Assembly: GCA_913051755.1 (NCBI GenBank)
Contig: CAJXBR010000002.1
Coordinates: forward strand, 1 to 63,365
Direction of reading: 5' to 3'
DNA length: 63,365 bases
Source: an uncultured Flavobacteriaceae bacterium
GTDB taxonomy: Bacteria > Bacteroidota > Bacteroidia > Flavobacteriales > Flavobacteriaceae
In this document: in pieces, positions 16,801-26,294 of the stretch
Layout: every line of letters starts with the position of its first letter
How positions within the stretch are numbered: position 1 is the stretch's first letter
Translations under genes and position numbers: made by a program
Notes under the pieces: generated by a model
Told to the model about the DNA's origin: nothing
The model's database searches: none
Seen by the model: the letters and a program-made list of their open reading frames with translations, nothing else

Positions 16801-18138
16801 AGATTTAATTCGACGTCGGCTTCTTTTGATGGCACAGTTCTTCATCAAAACTTCAAGTTCTTCGACTTGGACATGAATTTTACGAGTCCAAACTTTCTCA
16901 TTCTCGACACAGACGATAGTAATGATAATAACTATTATGGGAAGGCGTTTTTCAATGGAAATGCGCGTATTCATGGACCAACCCAATCTCTGACTTTTGA
17001 CCTTGATGGCAGCTCGGCAGATGGTACAAATATTGTTATTGCAGTTGATAACAGAAGCAGTATTGAGGATGTTTCATATCTAAAATTTATTGATAAAAAA
17101 GCAACTGAAAATGATAACAATGAAACAAGTTCTCTCAGTATGATAAAGGGTTTGACACTTAATTTTGATTTGTCAATTACACAAGATGCAGAGTTAGAGC
17201 TTTTATTTGACAGCGACACGGGAAGTACACTTCGAGGCTCTGGCGTTGGAAGTATTCTGATGGAAATAAACACAGATGGAAATTTTAATGTATTTGGAGA
17301 CTTTATTGCTTTAAATGGAATCTATCAATTCAAAAATTTTGGCATCTTAGAAAAAGAATTTCGTCTTGAGCCTGGCGGAACAATATTATGGAATGGTAAT
17401 CCACTGGATGCTCAACTGAATTTACAAGCGAATTATGAAGTGCCTGGTGGAGCAAATCCAGCTATTTTGCTGGAAAATCCAGGACTGAATAGAAAAATCC
17501 CAACAGATGTAAAAATTAATTTGACAGGTAGCATTATGCAACTGGAAGCACCTAGCTTTACGATCGATTTCCCAAACACCTCTGCAAATGTTCGAAATGA
17601 CCTTGCCTATAAACTCGATGATGAAGAGCGCAGGCAAATCCAAGCCATATCCTTGTTGTCGCAAGGTGTTTTTATCAGTGATTTATCACTTTCAGCCATT
17701 ACAGTACAAGCACTAACGAACAACCTTTTTCAAAAAGCATCAGGTGTTTTTGAATCTATATTTTCTGGAGATGAGGAGAAGCTTAAACTCGGACTAAATT
17801 ATTTGCAAGGTGATCGTAACTCCGAATCAATCGCACGTACACGCGATCGACTGGGTTTGACATTGGTCACCAAAGTGTCAGATCGATTGCTGATCAATGG
17901 CAAGCTCGGAGTTCCATTTGGTGGTGTTGAAGAAACAATCATTGTTGGGGATGTTACGATTGAGTTTTTATTGAGTAAAGATGGTGCGCTTCGTGCACGT
18001 ATCTTCAACAGAGAAAATGAATTTCAATACTTTGGAGATGAGTTAGGATATACGCAGGGGATTGGTCTATCATATCAAGTAGAATTCGATGATTTTAAAT
18101 CTTTGATTAAAAAGATTGTAAAAAAGAACGCGATTTGA
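13816..18138 (+). CDS. tamB: TamB-like translocation/assembly module (DUF490)
   Basis: A very large protein (1440 residues) with one N-terminal membrane anchor (about residues 10-30) and a long periplasmic body of repeated beta segments, the AsmA/TamB architecture. The C-terminal 250 or so residues are the conserved DUF490 domain, including NFNVFGDFIALNGIYQF, GGTILWNGNPLDA and the RIFNRENEF stretch near the end. TamB bridges inner and outer membranes and is implicated in phospholipid transport and outer-membrane protein insertion. The only plausible start before the anchor is the TTG at 13816 (an in-frame TAA lies at 13804). It is divergent from tsaD with a 35-base gap. Confidence 0.9.
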   Translation: MTQKHWRTAKKITVTSIGLTLLTIILFFSPIGQSALNSWIKNKLINDFDVDLSINSFFMNPVGMSLFEDLLIKDHKNDTLIFVNHLEIESRHFGGLINNDIYLGEVTIDSFLLNHVTYRNENLSNLDVFLEKFNFSKGAKFSASQVKLKESKLQFLDENDIDSTYQIISNLNANLIDISSKSDDFSAAIEEMSLFVEDYALDIIHSNASFSVASGVARLEKLNVNTPNSHLIVDLSMRFPAGVSQDSFNDIFIDAHVKESYIGMEDMRSFVPNVSASDSFALDELIFSGTPNKFSLDSIRLSLSDSNFSGSFSLNNMKKTSNLVIDELIINPKDILAFVPSLEQSQVDFLQHLGTSKMTGEMTRRSSNHRIDMALYTSFGLLDVDVDFLREDSQLLPLYDGKIRGNQFDMGGLLKQNTLGVSDFSFVVKGRGLQLNQLDTELSGHFSSFSYHDIILDSISVNLDAKNNQIIGLVDINDSEVKMQMEGEFNANDSIQKLSAFFEVNQLKLKSIFPSTFKKKRDFSGNFEIVSLGNQVDELIGDIRANSVQISVDDQLYAFEDFTIQSRVNKDLRFFNFQSADFINGLIYGRFELLDIEKMLRNSFGSYFSNYQSIEMDKSSFMNFNINIKEKFSGAILEQITIPDDSFCRGKLSANPNDTFFQIDIPNILYENNSFSEVLLTMDNGNPFYKTSLQIEQVNGGDFNLDQFWLINSVFDDKLYFRAEFENNSLSSDLNFYATLNEKQELEFGIQPSTIAFHSKQWKINHFDNRTSKILLAKKGFEIGSTVFSNNESALHFSFYQQASKRLNILFANINLSDFILPKPKRNISGITNGTLDITIDNDQFGGEADVKIDSMIFNNVMLGDALVSLSSTEDQDAYQLSFNTIENGFMTSSVGGLISSENENNLNLNATFQSFPAAILDQLIGNAMTDVQGQIDGSVSIDGKWSQPMLQGELFLDGFQFSVPYLNVGYGLVDGSSVMVSPTSFAFEPTTLIDRFNSTSASFDGTVLHQNFKFFDLDMNFTSPNFLILDTDDSNDNNYYGKAFFNGNARIHGPTQSLTFDLDGSSADGTNIVIAVDNRSSIEDVSYLKFIDKKATENDNNETSSLSMIKGLTLNFDLSITQDAELELLFDSDTGSTLRGSGVGSILMEINTDGNFNVFGDFIALNGIYQFKNFGILEKEFRLEPGGTILWNGNPLDAQLNLQANYEVPGGANPAILLENPGLNRKIPTDVKINLTGSIMQLEAPSFTIDFPNTSANVRNDLAYKLDDEERRQIQAISLLSQGVFISDLSLSAITVQALTNNLFQKASGVFESIFSGDEEKLKLGLNYLQGDRNSESIARTRDRLGLTLVTKVSDRLLINGKLGVPFGGVEETIIVGDVTIEFLLSKDGALRARIFNRENEFQYFGDELGYTQGIGLSYQVEFDDFKSLIKKIVKKNAI

Positions 18139-18248
18139 TGAAAAATGTTGATTTAAAGTACGATTTTCACCACTTTTATTTTTTAATCTTCAATTTCTAA
18201 TAATATCAATGATTTCAGAAATATAGTTCGTAATTTCGCTTCTTCAAT

Positions 18249-19235
18249 ATGTCTATAAAACCAAAACATATTGCTGTACTGACTTCTGGTGGAGATGCTC
18301 CGGGTATGAACGCTGCGATACGATCTGTTGTTCGCAGTTGCTCTCACTTCAGTCTAGAATGCTCTGGGGTATATCGTGGATACCAAGGCTTGATTGAAGG
18401 TGACATTCGACCATTAAACCCCAGGAGCGTAAACAACATAATCAACAAGGGTGGCACAAAACTTAAATCTGCTAGATCACTAGATTTTCACGACAAAAAG
18501 GGTAGGCAAAAAGCTTATGAAAACCTGAAAAAGCACAACGTAGATGCTTTGATTGTCATTGGAGGTGATGGCAGCTTTACTGGTGGAATGATTTTTGAAC
18601 AAGAGTATAATATTCCAGTGATTGGCATTCCAGGAACAATAGATAATGACATCTATGGTACATCCCATACCATAGGCTATGACACAGCTCTAAACACAGT
18701 TGTTGAGGCGATTGATAAAATCAGAGATACGGCCATTTCACACAATAGATTGTTTTTTGTTGAAGTTATGGGACGAGATGCAGGTCATATTGCTCTGAAT
18801 GTTGGGATAGGAGCTGGCGCAGAGGAAATCTTAATACCTGAAGAAAACCTTGGTCTTGATCGTTTATTAGAGTCATTGCAGAGGAGTAAAAAATCAGGAA
18901 AATCTTCGAGTATCGTCATCGTCGCAGAGGGTGATAAGATTGGTAAAAATGTATTTGAACTTGCAGAACACGTTGAAAATAATATGCCTGACTATGAGGT
19001 TAGAGTGTCTGTACTGGGTCATATTCAACGAGGTGGTACACCATCTTGTTTTGATCGGGTTTTGGCAAGCCGCATGGGTCTAAAAGCTGTCGAGTGTTTA
19101 ATCGATGGTTTTAGAGGCCACATGGTGGGCATGCAAAATGGGGAAATGATCTTAACTCCACTTGACAAAGCAATAAAAGGAAAATCAAAAATCAAACGCG
19201 AACTCATCAGAGTTTCAGATATTATGACTCTTTAA
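18249..19235 (+). CDS. pfkA: ATP-dependent 6-phosphofructokinase
   Basis: A 328-residue enzyme that phosphorylates fructose 6-phosphate to fructose 1,6-bisphosphate, the committed step of glycolysis. Visible motifs are TSGGDAPGMNA (ATP binding), GGDGSFTG, the catalytic PGTIDNDI, MGRDAGHIAL and the C-terminal LGHIQRGGTPS. The length is typical of the bacterial PfkA tetramer and the GGDG glycine favours ATP over pyrophosphate. A one-mismatch -7 box (TAATTTCG, 18231-18238) precedes the ATG. It is followed 27 bases later by gapA, forming a small glycolytic operon. The rest of the gap from 18139 to 18248 shows nothing else. Confidence 0.96.
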   Translation: MSIKPKHIAVLTSGGDAPGMNAAIRSVVRSCSHFSLECSGVYRGYQGLIEGDIRPLNPRSVNNIINKGGTKLKSARSLDFHDKKGRQKAYENLKKHNVDALIVIGGDGSFTGGMIFEQEYNIPVIGIPGTIDNDIYGTSHTIGYDTALNTVVEAIDKIRDTAISHNRLFFVEVMGRDAGHIALNVGIGAGAEEILIPEENLGLDRLLESLQRSKKSGKSSSIVIVAEGDKIGKNVFELAEHVENNMPDYEVRVSVLGHIQRGGTPSCFDRVLASRMGLKAVECLIDGFRGHMVGMQNGEMILTPLDKAIKGKSKIKRELIRVSDIMTL

Positions 19236-19244
19236 ATAATTTAA

Positions 19245-20264
<1,020 letters not shown>

Positions 20265-20278
20265 TCTAATCTGAATCT

Positions 20279-21130
20279 ATGAAACTTATTATTGATAGTG
20301 GGTCAACAAAAACCGATTGGATCGCTATTGATGGTTCAAACAATATTTTGCTAGAGACGCATACCCTTGGCTTAAATCCTCAGGTGCTGACAGAAGCAAT
20401 CATTGAAGAGCGAATCATTAATAATTATGATTTATATCGCGTTAGAAATGAGGTTGACTCCATTTACTTTTATGGCGCAGGTTGTGGCACAGAACCACCT
20501 CGAATATTGATGGGTGATGTTTTAAAAAGTATCTTTCAAAACGCATCTATCTCTGTTAAGGAAGACACCTTTGCTGCTGTATATGCAATCACTGATCCTG
20601 GTGATCCAAGTATCGTTTGTATTCTTGGTACAGGTTCCAATTGTAGTTTTTTTGATGGCAAGACTGTTCATCAAGAAATCACATCGTTGGGGTATATCTT
20701 GATGGATGACGCAAGTGGCAATTATTTTGGAAGGCAGCTGCTCAGGGATTATTATTTTAACAAAATCCCCCAACCTTTGGCCAAATTATTTGCTGAAGAA
20801 TTTAATTTGGGTGCAGAGGAAATTAAAACCAACCTCTACAAAAAAGCAAATCCAAATACATATCTGGCAACATTTGCCAAGTTTTTGATTGTCAACAAAA
20901 ATGAGCCATACGCACAAGCGCTCATCAATAAAGGGTTAGGATTATTTATTGATAATCAAATTTTTCAATTCGATAACGCCAAGGAGTTACCTATTCATTT
21001 TATTGGGTCGATCGCTTATTATTTGAATTCAGAACTAGAGTCACAGCTCATTTCTCGTGGCTTGAAATTGGGTAAGATTTTGAAAAAACCTATCGAAGGG
21101 CTTGTTTCCTATCATCAATCCGAAAGCTAA
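20279..21130 (+). CDS. BadF/BadG-type ATPase, probable N-acetylglucosamine kinase
   Basis: A 283-residue member of the ASKHA kinase fold. Phosphate-binding loops are visible as IDSGSTKTDW (residues 4-13) and ILGTGSNC near residue 120, and the adenosine motif as FIGSIAYYL near 245. Proteins of this kind are usually annotated as N-acetylglucosamine or glucosamine kinases, phosphorylating an amino sugar with ATP; peptidoglycan recycling would be a natural role. The glycolytic neighbours pfkA and gapA fit a sugar-entry function but do not prove the substrate. It is short of a full ROK signature. Its stop overlaps the stop of the convergent ridA by four bases. Confidence 0.82.
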   Translation: MKLIIDSGSTKTDWIAIDGSNNILLETHTLGLNPQVLTEAIIEERIINNYDLYRVRNEVDSIYFYGAGCGTEPPRILMGDVLKSIFQNASISVKEDTFAAVYAITDPGDPSIVCILGTGSNCSFFDGKTVHQEITSLGYILMDDASGNYFGRQLLRDYYFNKIPQPLAKLFAEEFNLGAEEIKTNLYKKANPNTYLATFAKFLIVNKNEPYAQALINKGLGLFIDNQIFQFDNAKELPIHFIGSIAYYLNSELESQLISRGLKLGKILKKPIEGLVSYHQSES

Positions 21131-21507
21131 AGGATCGCAATCACAGATATTTCGACGCGAACGTTTTTGGGCAACTGTGCGACTTGAACAGTTTCCCTTG
21201 CTGGCGCATCATCATCGTTAAAATAGCCTCCATATACTTCGTTTACAAGAACAAAATCTCCCATATCTGCTAGATAAATGGTTGCTTTTACAACATTGGT
21301 AAAGTCCATCCCTGCTGCTTTTAATACCTCTGATAAGTTTTTCATCACTTGGGTAGTTTCTGCTTGAATGTTCTCATTGACCAGCTCCATCGTTTTTGGA
21401 TTCAGTGCAATCTGACCACTTGAATAAAGTGTGTTGTCAACCAAAATAGCTTGATTGTAAGGCCCAATTGGTGCAGGTGCTTCTGTTGTTTCAATCACTT
21501 TTTTCAT
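21127..21507 (-). CDS. ridA: RidA family reactive intermediate deaminase
   Basis: A 126-residue YjgF/YER057c/UK114 protein. RidA hydrolyses the 2-aminoacrylate and related enamines released by PLP enzymes, protecting those enzymes from damage. Recognisable segments are APAPIGPYNQAI, SSGQIALNP, the central VVKATIYLADMGDF, and PARETVQVAQLPKNVRVEI, which contains the conserved arginine that binds the substrate carboxylate. It starts nine bases after the lptD stop on the same strand, so it is probably translated from the lptD message although the functions are unrelated. Confidence 0.96.
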   Translation of the reverse strand: MKKVIETTEAPAPIGPYNQAILVDNTLYSSGQIALNPKTMELVNENIQAETTQVMKNLSEVLKAAGMDFTNVVKATIYLADMGDFVLVNEVYGGYFNDDDAPARETVQVAQLPKNVRVEISVIAIL

Positions 21508-21516
21508 ATCTATATA

Positions 21517-24141
21517 TTATAATTTTCTATCTGGTTCTCTTCGCTTTTCATATTTTAAATCACTTAAAAATCCACTCCTTACCCCTATAAAAAAGTACCA
21601 TGACTGTCGATTTCCGAATGGTGTCCATGCCAAGTTCATGACCCAACTATCCAAGTCTCTTTCGATTCGAAAGTTGGTATAGGTAATTCCTTTGTTTTTG
21701 AAGTCATAACCAGTTGAAACCGCCACATCCCACTTGGGTGTCAGCCCAACTGACCCAGAGACCATTAGAGAATTGTTTGAAATGTCCCGGTTTTTCTTGG
21801 CATTTGAATAGGTCAAACTATGCCTAAGGTTGATACTCCATGGAATTTTTGTGCGATAAAATGTATTTTGTTCTTCCTCCTTTTGTTCTTCTCCTTGCGT
21901 GTTACTTTTTTCAGCTGTAAACCTACGGTCACTAAAATCTTGACTCCCACCAAACAAATCATTATTTTTACTCGAGTCATTTGTAGAAGAAGAATTATCA
22001 TTTGACTTGGAAGAACTTGAAAATTTATATCCCCAATTCATGTTTGCGCTGGTCATTCGAAATAGACCTCCTCCGTTATTGATGTTTAGGGTGTTGATTC
22101 TACTTCCGTTTTTATCGATACCATAAGGGTCAAAAGTCGCTCCCAAATTAATATTTAGCTTGTTGTCTAAAATAGGTATAACTGTCGACATCCTTACTGG
22201 ACTCCAGCGAAGTGAATCTGCCTCAAAGTTATAACTGGTTGAAAAATTTAAATTGTTTAAAATTTTAATTTTTTTGGGTTCAGTTGCCAAAGAATCTGGG
22301 TCTCTTACTTTTGCTTCAATCGTGTTTCGCAAAGCAAAACTCATTGACCTAGATTTATTTATTCCAGGTTGCCCATATAAACTCGTTTCAAAACGTGTGT
22401 ATTCACGAGTATTTCCATCGGCATCTATGATGTATTCGTCATAGTATTTTTCAAAACTAGGCGACTCGCTGTAGCTGACATTTGTATTGATCACATGACG
22501 TATCGACTTGATTTTTGCATCTTCCTTAAAATCAAATATCCCATAAAGAGTTGTACTTACCCCCGCACTAAAATTGTATTTGTTGAATCGATCGAAGCCT
22601 CGAATCGTATCTTGCGTAGCAACACTTCCAAGTTGCCGATCATAGTCATTTTTCTTAATTGTCTCAAATACCCAAGTGTCTTCATAGTTTCCTCCAACAG
22701 AAAAGTTAAAGTGTTTTGCCACTTTGAAAGAGGTGTTGATAGGGATTTGATGTTTAAAACCAGATTTTGCATTATCAAACATCCCAGGTGCTAAAAATTC
22801 TTCATCCTTCATTTGCAACCTATTCTCCCCTCTAACGCTGTATTGAAAATTGATGTTCTGTATGATCCCTTTTTTTGTTCCAGTACGTTTTGCGAAAGGA
22901 TAAATTCGTTCCATATTTGCTTGAAAAGTTGGCAATGTCATGTTTATTGTTTGCGTTCTTGTGTTCTGGCTATGTGATGCTGAAAGTGATAGATTTACAG
23001 AGGGATATTTCGAAAAAGTTCTTGCATAGGAAACGGATGATGATAAGGTATTATTTAAAAAATTTCCAGTGTTGATTTGATTTAGTGATTCTCTAAAATA
23101 GGTGCTACTTCCCAGGTTAACAGAAGCTGAAAATCGACTATTTGGATTTGATTTAGAATCCTTGCTATGGGACCAACGAAGATTGTAAATATTGCTTTTG
23201 CTGTACCCTGGAAACCCTCTTTCCCCACTGATAAGATTTTCAAAACGAAACGAGAGATTCCCCCTAAATTTATATTTCACATTGTAGTTCGACTCGATAC
23301 GAAAACCATAGCTACCATTGGTGTAATAATCACCCAATAATGCCACGTCAAAATAATCGCTTGCTGCAATGTAATAACCTCCATTTTGCATAAAATATCC
23401 ACGCCTAAAGTTTTCGCCTATGGTTGGAAAAATAACACCACTTTCTCTGTCTTGCGTCATTGGAAAATAGGCAAAAGGTAAAAAAACAGGGGTGGGTACA
23501 TCAGCGATATACAGCTGATTTCCGCTGGCAATAATTTTCTTTTGTGGTACAAACTTCCCTTTTCGAATGCGAATAAAATAATCTGGATTTTCTACATCCT
23601 CTGAAGTTGTAATACGTGCATTTTTGATATAGTAGACCGAGTCATTTTCCTTTTTTGTGGTCTCTGCTAAAACATTCATGCCTTGCTGCTGGCTTTTAGA
23701 GTTCCATATCACAGCTTTTTTATTATTAAAATTAAATTTTAGTGAATCTGGAAAAACCTCATCACTTCCTTGTTTAAAAGAAGGATATTGGATATACTGA
23801 CCAGTACTATCGGCGATTGGCCTTGCAAAAACAACATTGGTGTTGTAATCCAAATCGATTTGCCCTGCCTTCAACTCGATGTTTTGATAGTAAAGTTCTG
23901 CTTCATCATAGAGCGTCATGGTCTTTTTTGCTCGATTAATCGTAATGGTTCCTAATGCATTTCGTTTGATTTGGTCCAGCAGCATTGCTTTATTCTGAAG
24001 GACTGTATCGTTCGTAGCAATAGAGTCTATTTCTGTATTTGGAAGAGACTGATCCTGTCCAAATACCCAAAAAAAAGACAATAATGCGACTGTCAATGAG
24101 GGAAAGAGCTGAAATGATTGAATATGTCTTACTTTTGTCAA
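21517..24141 (-). CDS. lptD: LPS-assembly protein LptD-like outer-membrane barrel
   Basis: An 874-residue outer-membrane protein that would insert lipopolysaccharide into the outer leaflet. A signal peptide (cut near VFGQ) leads to an OstA/LptA-like jellyroll (about residues 60-210; AELYYQNIELKAGQIDLDY), then a long beta-barrel of aromatic-rich strands. A Ser/Asn/Asp/Glu-rich low-complexity loop lies near residues 730-790. The ORF extends to an ATG at 24198, but I chose the TTG at 24141 because it makes a compact signal peptide and a -7 box lies between the two. It is divergent from the amidase. The barrel form is diverged from proteobacterial LptD, as usual in Bacteroidota. Confidence 0.85.
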   Translation of the reverse strand: MTKVRHIQSFQLFPSLTVALLSFFWVFGQDQSLPNTEIDSIATNDTVLQNKAMLLDQIKRNALGTITINRAKKTMTLYDEAELYYQNIELKAGQIDLDYNTNVVFARPIADSTGQYIQYPSFKQGSDEVFPDSLKFNFNNKKAVIWNSKSQQQGMNVLAETTKKENDSVYYIKNARITTSEDVENPDYFIRIRKGKFVPQKKIIASGNQLYIADVPTPVFLPFAYFPMTQDRESGVIFPTIGENFRRGYFMQNGGYYIAASDYFDVALLGDYYTNGSYGFRIESNYNVKYKFRGNLSFRFENLISGERGFPGYSKSNIYNLRWSHSKDSKSNPNSRFSASVNLGSSTYFRESLNQINTGNFLNNTLSSSVSYARTFSKYPSVNLSLSASHSQNTRTQTINMTLPTFQANMERIYPFAKRTGTKKGIIQNINFQYSVRGENRLQMKDEEFLAPGMFDNAKSGFKHQIPINTSFKVAKHFNFSVGGNYEDTWVFETIKKNDYDRQLGSVATQDTIRGFDRFNKYNFSAGVSTTLYGIFDFKEDAKIKSIRHVINTNVSYSESPSFEKYYDEYIIDADGNTREYTRFETSLYGQPGINKSRSMSFALRNTIEAKVRDPDSLATEPKKIKILNNLNFSTSYNFEADSLRWSPVRMSTVIPILDNKLNINLGATFDPYGIDKNGSRINTLNINNGGGLFRMTSANMNWGYKFSSSSKSNDNSSSTNDSSKNNDLFGGSQDFSDRRFTAEKSNTQGEEQKEEEQNTFYRTKIPWSINLRHSLTYSNAKKNRDISNNSLMVSGSVGLTPKWDVAVSTGYDFKNKGITYTNFRIERDLDSWVMNLAWTPFGNRQSWYFFIGVRSGFLSDLKYEKRREPDRKL

Positions 24142-24161
24142 AAGCCCCTTTTTGTAGAATT

Positions 24162-24169
24162 CAAAAATA
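24162..24169 (-). promoter_or_regulatory. candidate -7 element of lptD-ridA
   Basis: TATTTTTG on the minus strand matches TAnnTTTG and is 20 bases upstream of the chosen TTG start. If it is used, the ATG at 24198 would lie upstream of the transcript, which supports the shorter LptD. No clear -33 box was found. Confidence 0.4.
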
Positions 24170-24189
24170 CGACTATTTTTTTGGGAAGG

Positions 24190-25278
24190 ATGCGTCATAT
24201 ATCTCTCTTTACTATCTTCTTGACTCTATTGATAACTTGTTTGTATGCTCAAGAATCAAAAAGCGATGACACTTTTACTGTTGTACTCGATGCTGGCCAT
24301 GGTGGGAAAGATTCGGGAAACCGTGGAAATCAGTACTATGAAAAGCATATTGCTCTAAATGTTACACTCAAAATCGGTACCATTCTAAAAAATAATTCTG
24401 ATATCAACATTATTTACACTAGAAAAAACGATGTTTTTATACCCCTGAATAAACGTGCAGAAATTGCCAATTCAGCAAAAGCAGATTTGTTTGTCTCTGT
24501 CCATTGTGATGCGCATACCTCTAATGCCTATGGGGCAGGCACTTTTGTGTTGGGTCTTCATGAAAATGATCGAAATTTTAGAATTGCACAGAAAGAAAAC
24601 TCTGTTATTTTTCTCGAACAAGACTACGAAAAAAATTATGATGGTTTTGACCCTAACAACCCAGAATCTGTGATAAGTTTGGTGCTGATGCAAGAAACTT
24701 ATTTGGATCAAAGTATTCAAGCAGCCAACACCATACAGCAGAGTTTTGTTCAAAACTTAAAGCGAAAAAACAGAACAGTTAAGCAAGCAGGGTTTTTGGT
24801 TTTGCGAAATACATATATGCCGAGTGTATTGGTTGAACTTGGTTTTTTGACAAATAAAATTGAAGGCGCATATCTCAACTCTAGTAAAGGTCAAACCGAA
24901 ATGAGTCAAGCTATTGCAAAAGCAATTATCGCATATAAAAATCAACTTCAATCTGACTTGCAAGAGGATGTTATTTTTGAAGACAACAGTGTAGATTTAG
25001 CCGAGGAAAGCATAACATCAGACTATGTTTTTAGAGTTCAAATTTCGGCTAGCAAAACAATGTTAGAACCAAAATCATTCAACTTTAAAGGATTGTCTCC
25101 TATCAAACGTGTAAAAGCCAGGAGTTTGTACAAATATTTTTTGGGCAATGCTAGTAGTTATGAACAAGCAAAAAAACTACACCAACATGCAATAGAAAAA
25201 GGATACAATGGTAGTTTTATTGTTGCCTTTGATGGAGAGGAGATTGTTCCTCTTAACAAAGCGTTGAAAAGAAATTAA
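24190..25278 (+). CDS. N-acetylmuramoyl-L-alanine amidase (Amidase_3)
   Basis: A 362-residue periplasmic zinc amidase that cleaves the MurNAc-L-Ala bond of peptidoglycan, as AmiABC do in cell separation. A signal peptide (MRHISLFTIFLTLL, cut near LYAQ) precedes the catalytic domain. Zinc-binding and catalytic elements are VLDAGHGGKDSGN (His), the EKHIALNV glutamate, SVHCDAH and the late VELGFLTN glutamate. After about residue 275 a C-terminal region with YVFRVQISA suggests a SPOR-like domain for septal peptidoglycan. The start at 24190 gives the signal peptide; upstream ATGs run into the lptD control region. The MCE gene follows after 56 bases. Confidence 0.92.
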   Translation: MRHISLFTIFLTLLITCLYAQESKSDDTFTVVLDAGHGGKDSGNRGNQYYEKHIALNVTLKIGTILKNNSDINIIYTRKNDVFIPLNKRAEIANSAKADLFVSVHCDAHTSNAYGAGTFVLGLHENDRNFRIAQKENSVIFLEQDYEKNYDGFDPNNPESVISLVLMQETYLDQSIQAANTIQQSFVQNLKRKNRTVKQAGFLVLRNTYMPSVLVELGFLTNKIEGAYLNSSKGQTEMSQAIAKAIIAYKNQLQSDLQEDVIFEDNSVDLAEESITSDYVFRVQISASKTMLEPKSFNFKGLSPIKRVKARSLYKYFLGNASSYEQAKKLHQHAIEKGYNGSFIVAFDGEEIVPLNKALKRN

Positions 25279-25334
25279 ACCCTTATTTTGTTCCCCAAAT
25301 TATATGCGTATTTTTATCACTTAAGAATTTTAGC

Positions 25335-26282
25335 GTGAATTTGTCTAAAGAAATCAAAACTGCCATCTTTGCCATCGCTGGCTTTGCATTGTTTTTTGTT
25401 GGGTTTAATTACCTAAAATCAAATGATGTGTTTGTGCGAGACAATATTTTTTATGCTTTTTACGACAACGCTGAAGGTCTTGTTCCAGGAACTCCTGTAA
25501 CCATTCAAGGTTTTCAAGTCGGAACGATTGACGAAGTGTATTTACTCTCTGATAATCAGCGAATTGTTGTTCGTTTTCGTGTAGAAAAAAAGTATGAATT
25601 TTCAAAAAACAGTTCAGCAAAAATCTACGAAGCTGGTTTGCTTGGTGGAAAATCTTTGGCTGTTGATCCTAGTTTTGATGGCGATGATCGTGCAATATCA
25701 GGAGACACTTTACAAGGCCTAATTGCCCCAGGCCTCTCTGAACTGGTCAATGATAAATTAACCCCATTACAAGAAAAAATTGAGAGTATGATCACTCATG
25801 CTGACTCTGTTTTGATTGCTGTCAACACTGTGTTGAGTACTGACGTACAGTTACAATTACAAACTTCTATTGCTAACCTCAATACTTCAATTTCCAATTT
25901 TCGCACAATTAGTGAAACTCTCGATAACTCCCTATCACAGGATGGCGCATTAAATCAAACAATTGACAATCTTGCTGAACTCACAGATGATTTGTCTGTT
26001 GTATCTTCTACCCTAAAGGAGGCGAATCTAGGAGTTACTTTTGACGATTTAGGCTCTGCAGTGTCAAACTTATCTCAAATCCTCGATCGTATCGAAAGAG
26101 GGGAGGGGTCACTTGGGCAACTCGTCACCAAAGACGATTTGCACCAATCACTTGAGCAAACGAATAAGCAGATCCAACTGCTTCTTGAAGACATGCGTCT
26201 CAACCCAAAACGATATGTGCATTTTTCATTGTTTGGAAAAAAACAAGTCAAATACAAATCAACAGATTTACAAACCGAATAG
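25335..26282 (+). CDS. MCE/MlaD family lipid-transport protein
   Basis: A 315-residue protein with one N-terminal membrane anchor (about residues 8-26) and an MCE domain (about 38-115) carrying DNAEGLVPGTPVTIQGFQVG and the GGKSLAVD segment. The rest is helical, with leucine- and serine-rich stretches (LNTSISNFRTISETLD), typical of the MlaD/PqiB tube-forming subunits of ABC lipid transporters moving phospholipid between membranes. The matching MlaE permease and MlaF ATPase are not in the window. A GTG start at 25335 was chosen because it sits just before the anchor. The amidase-MCE order is common in flavobacteria. Confidence 0.88.
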   Translation: MNLSKEIKTAIFAIAGFALFFVGFNYLKSNDVFVRDNIFYAFYDNAEGLVPGTPVTIQGFQVGTIDEVYLLSDNQRIVVRFRVEKKYEFSKNSSAKIYEAGLLGGKSLAVDPSFDGDDRAISGDTLQGLIAPGLSELVNDKLTPLQEKIESMITHADSVLIAVNTVLSTDVQLQLQTSIANLNTSISNFRTISETLDNSLSQDGALNQTIDNLAELTDDLSVVSSTLKEANLGVTFDDLGSAVSNLSQILDRIERGEGSLGQLVTKDDLHQSLEQTNKQIQLLLEDMRLNPKRYVHFSLFGKKQVKYKSTDLQTE

Positions 26283-26294
26283 AAATCGAATATA

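Noticed and set aside
18136..18201. A 20-codon ORF overlapping the tamB stop (TGATG)
   Set aside because: Too short and composed of His, Phe and Tyr-rich residues without pattern; no support beyond the start codon.
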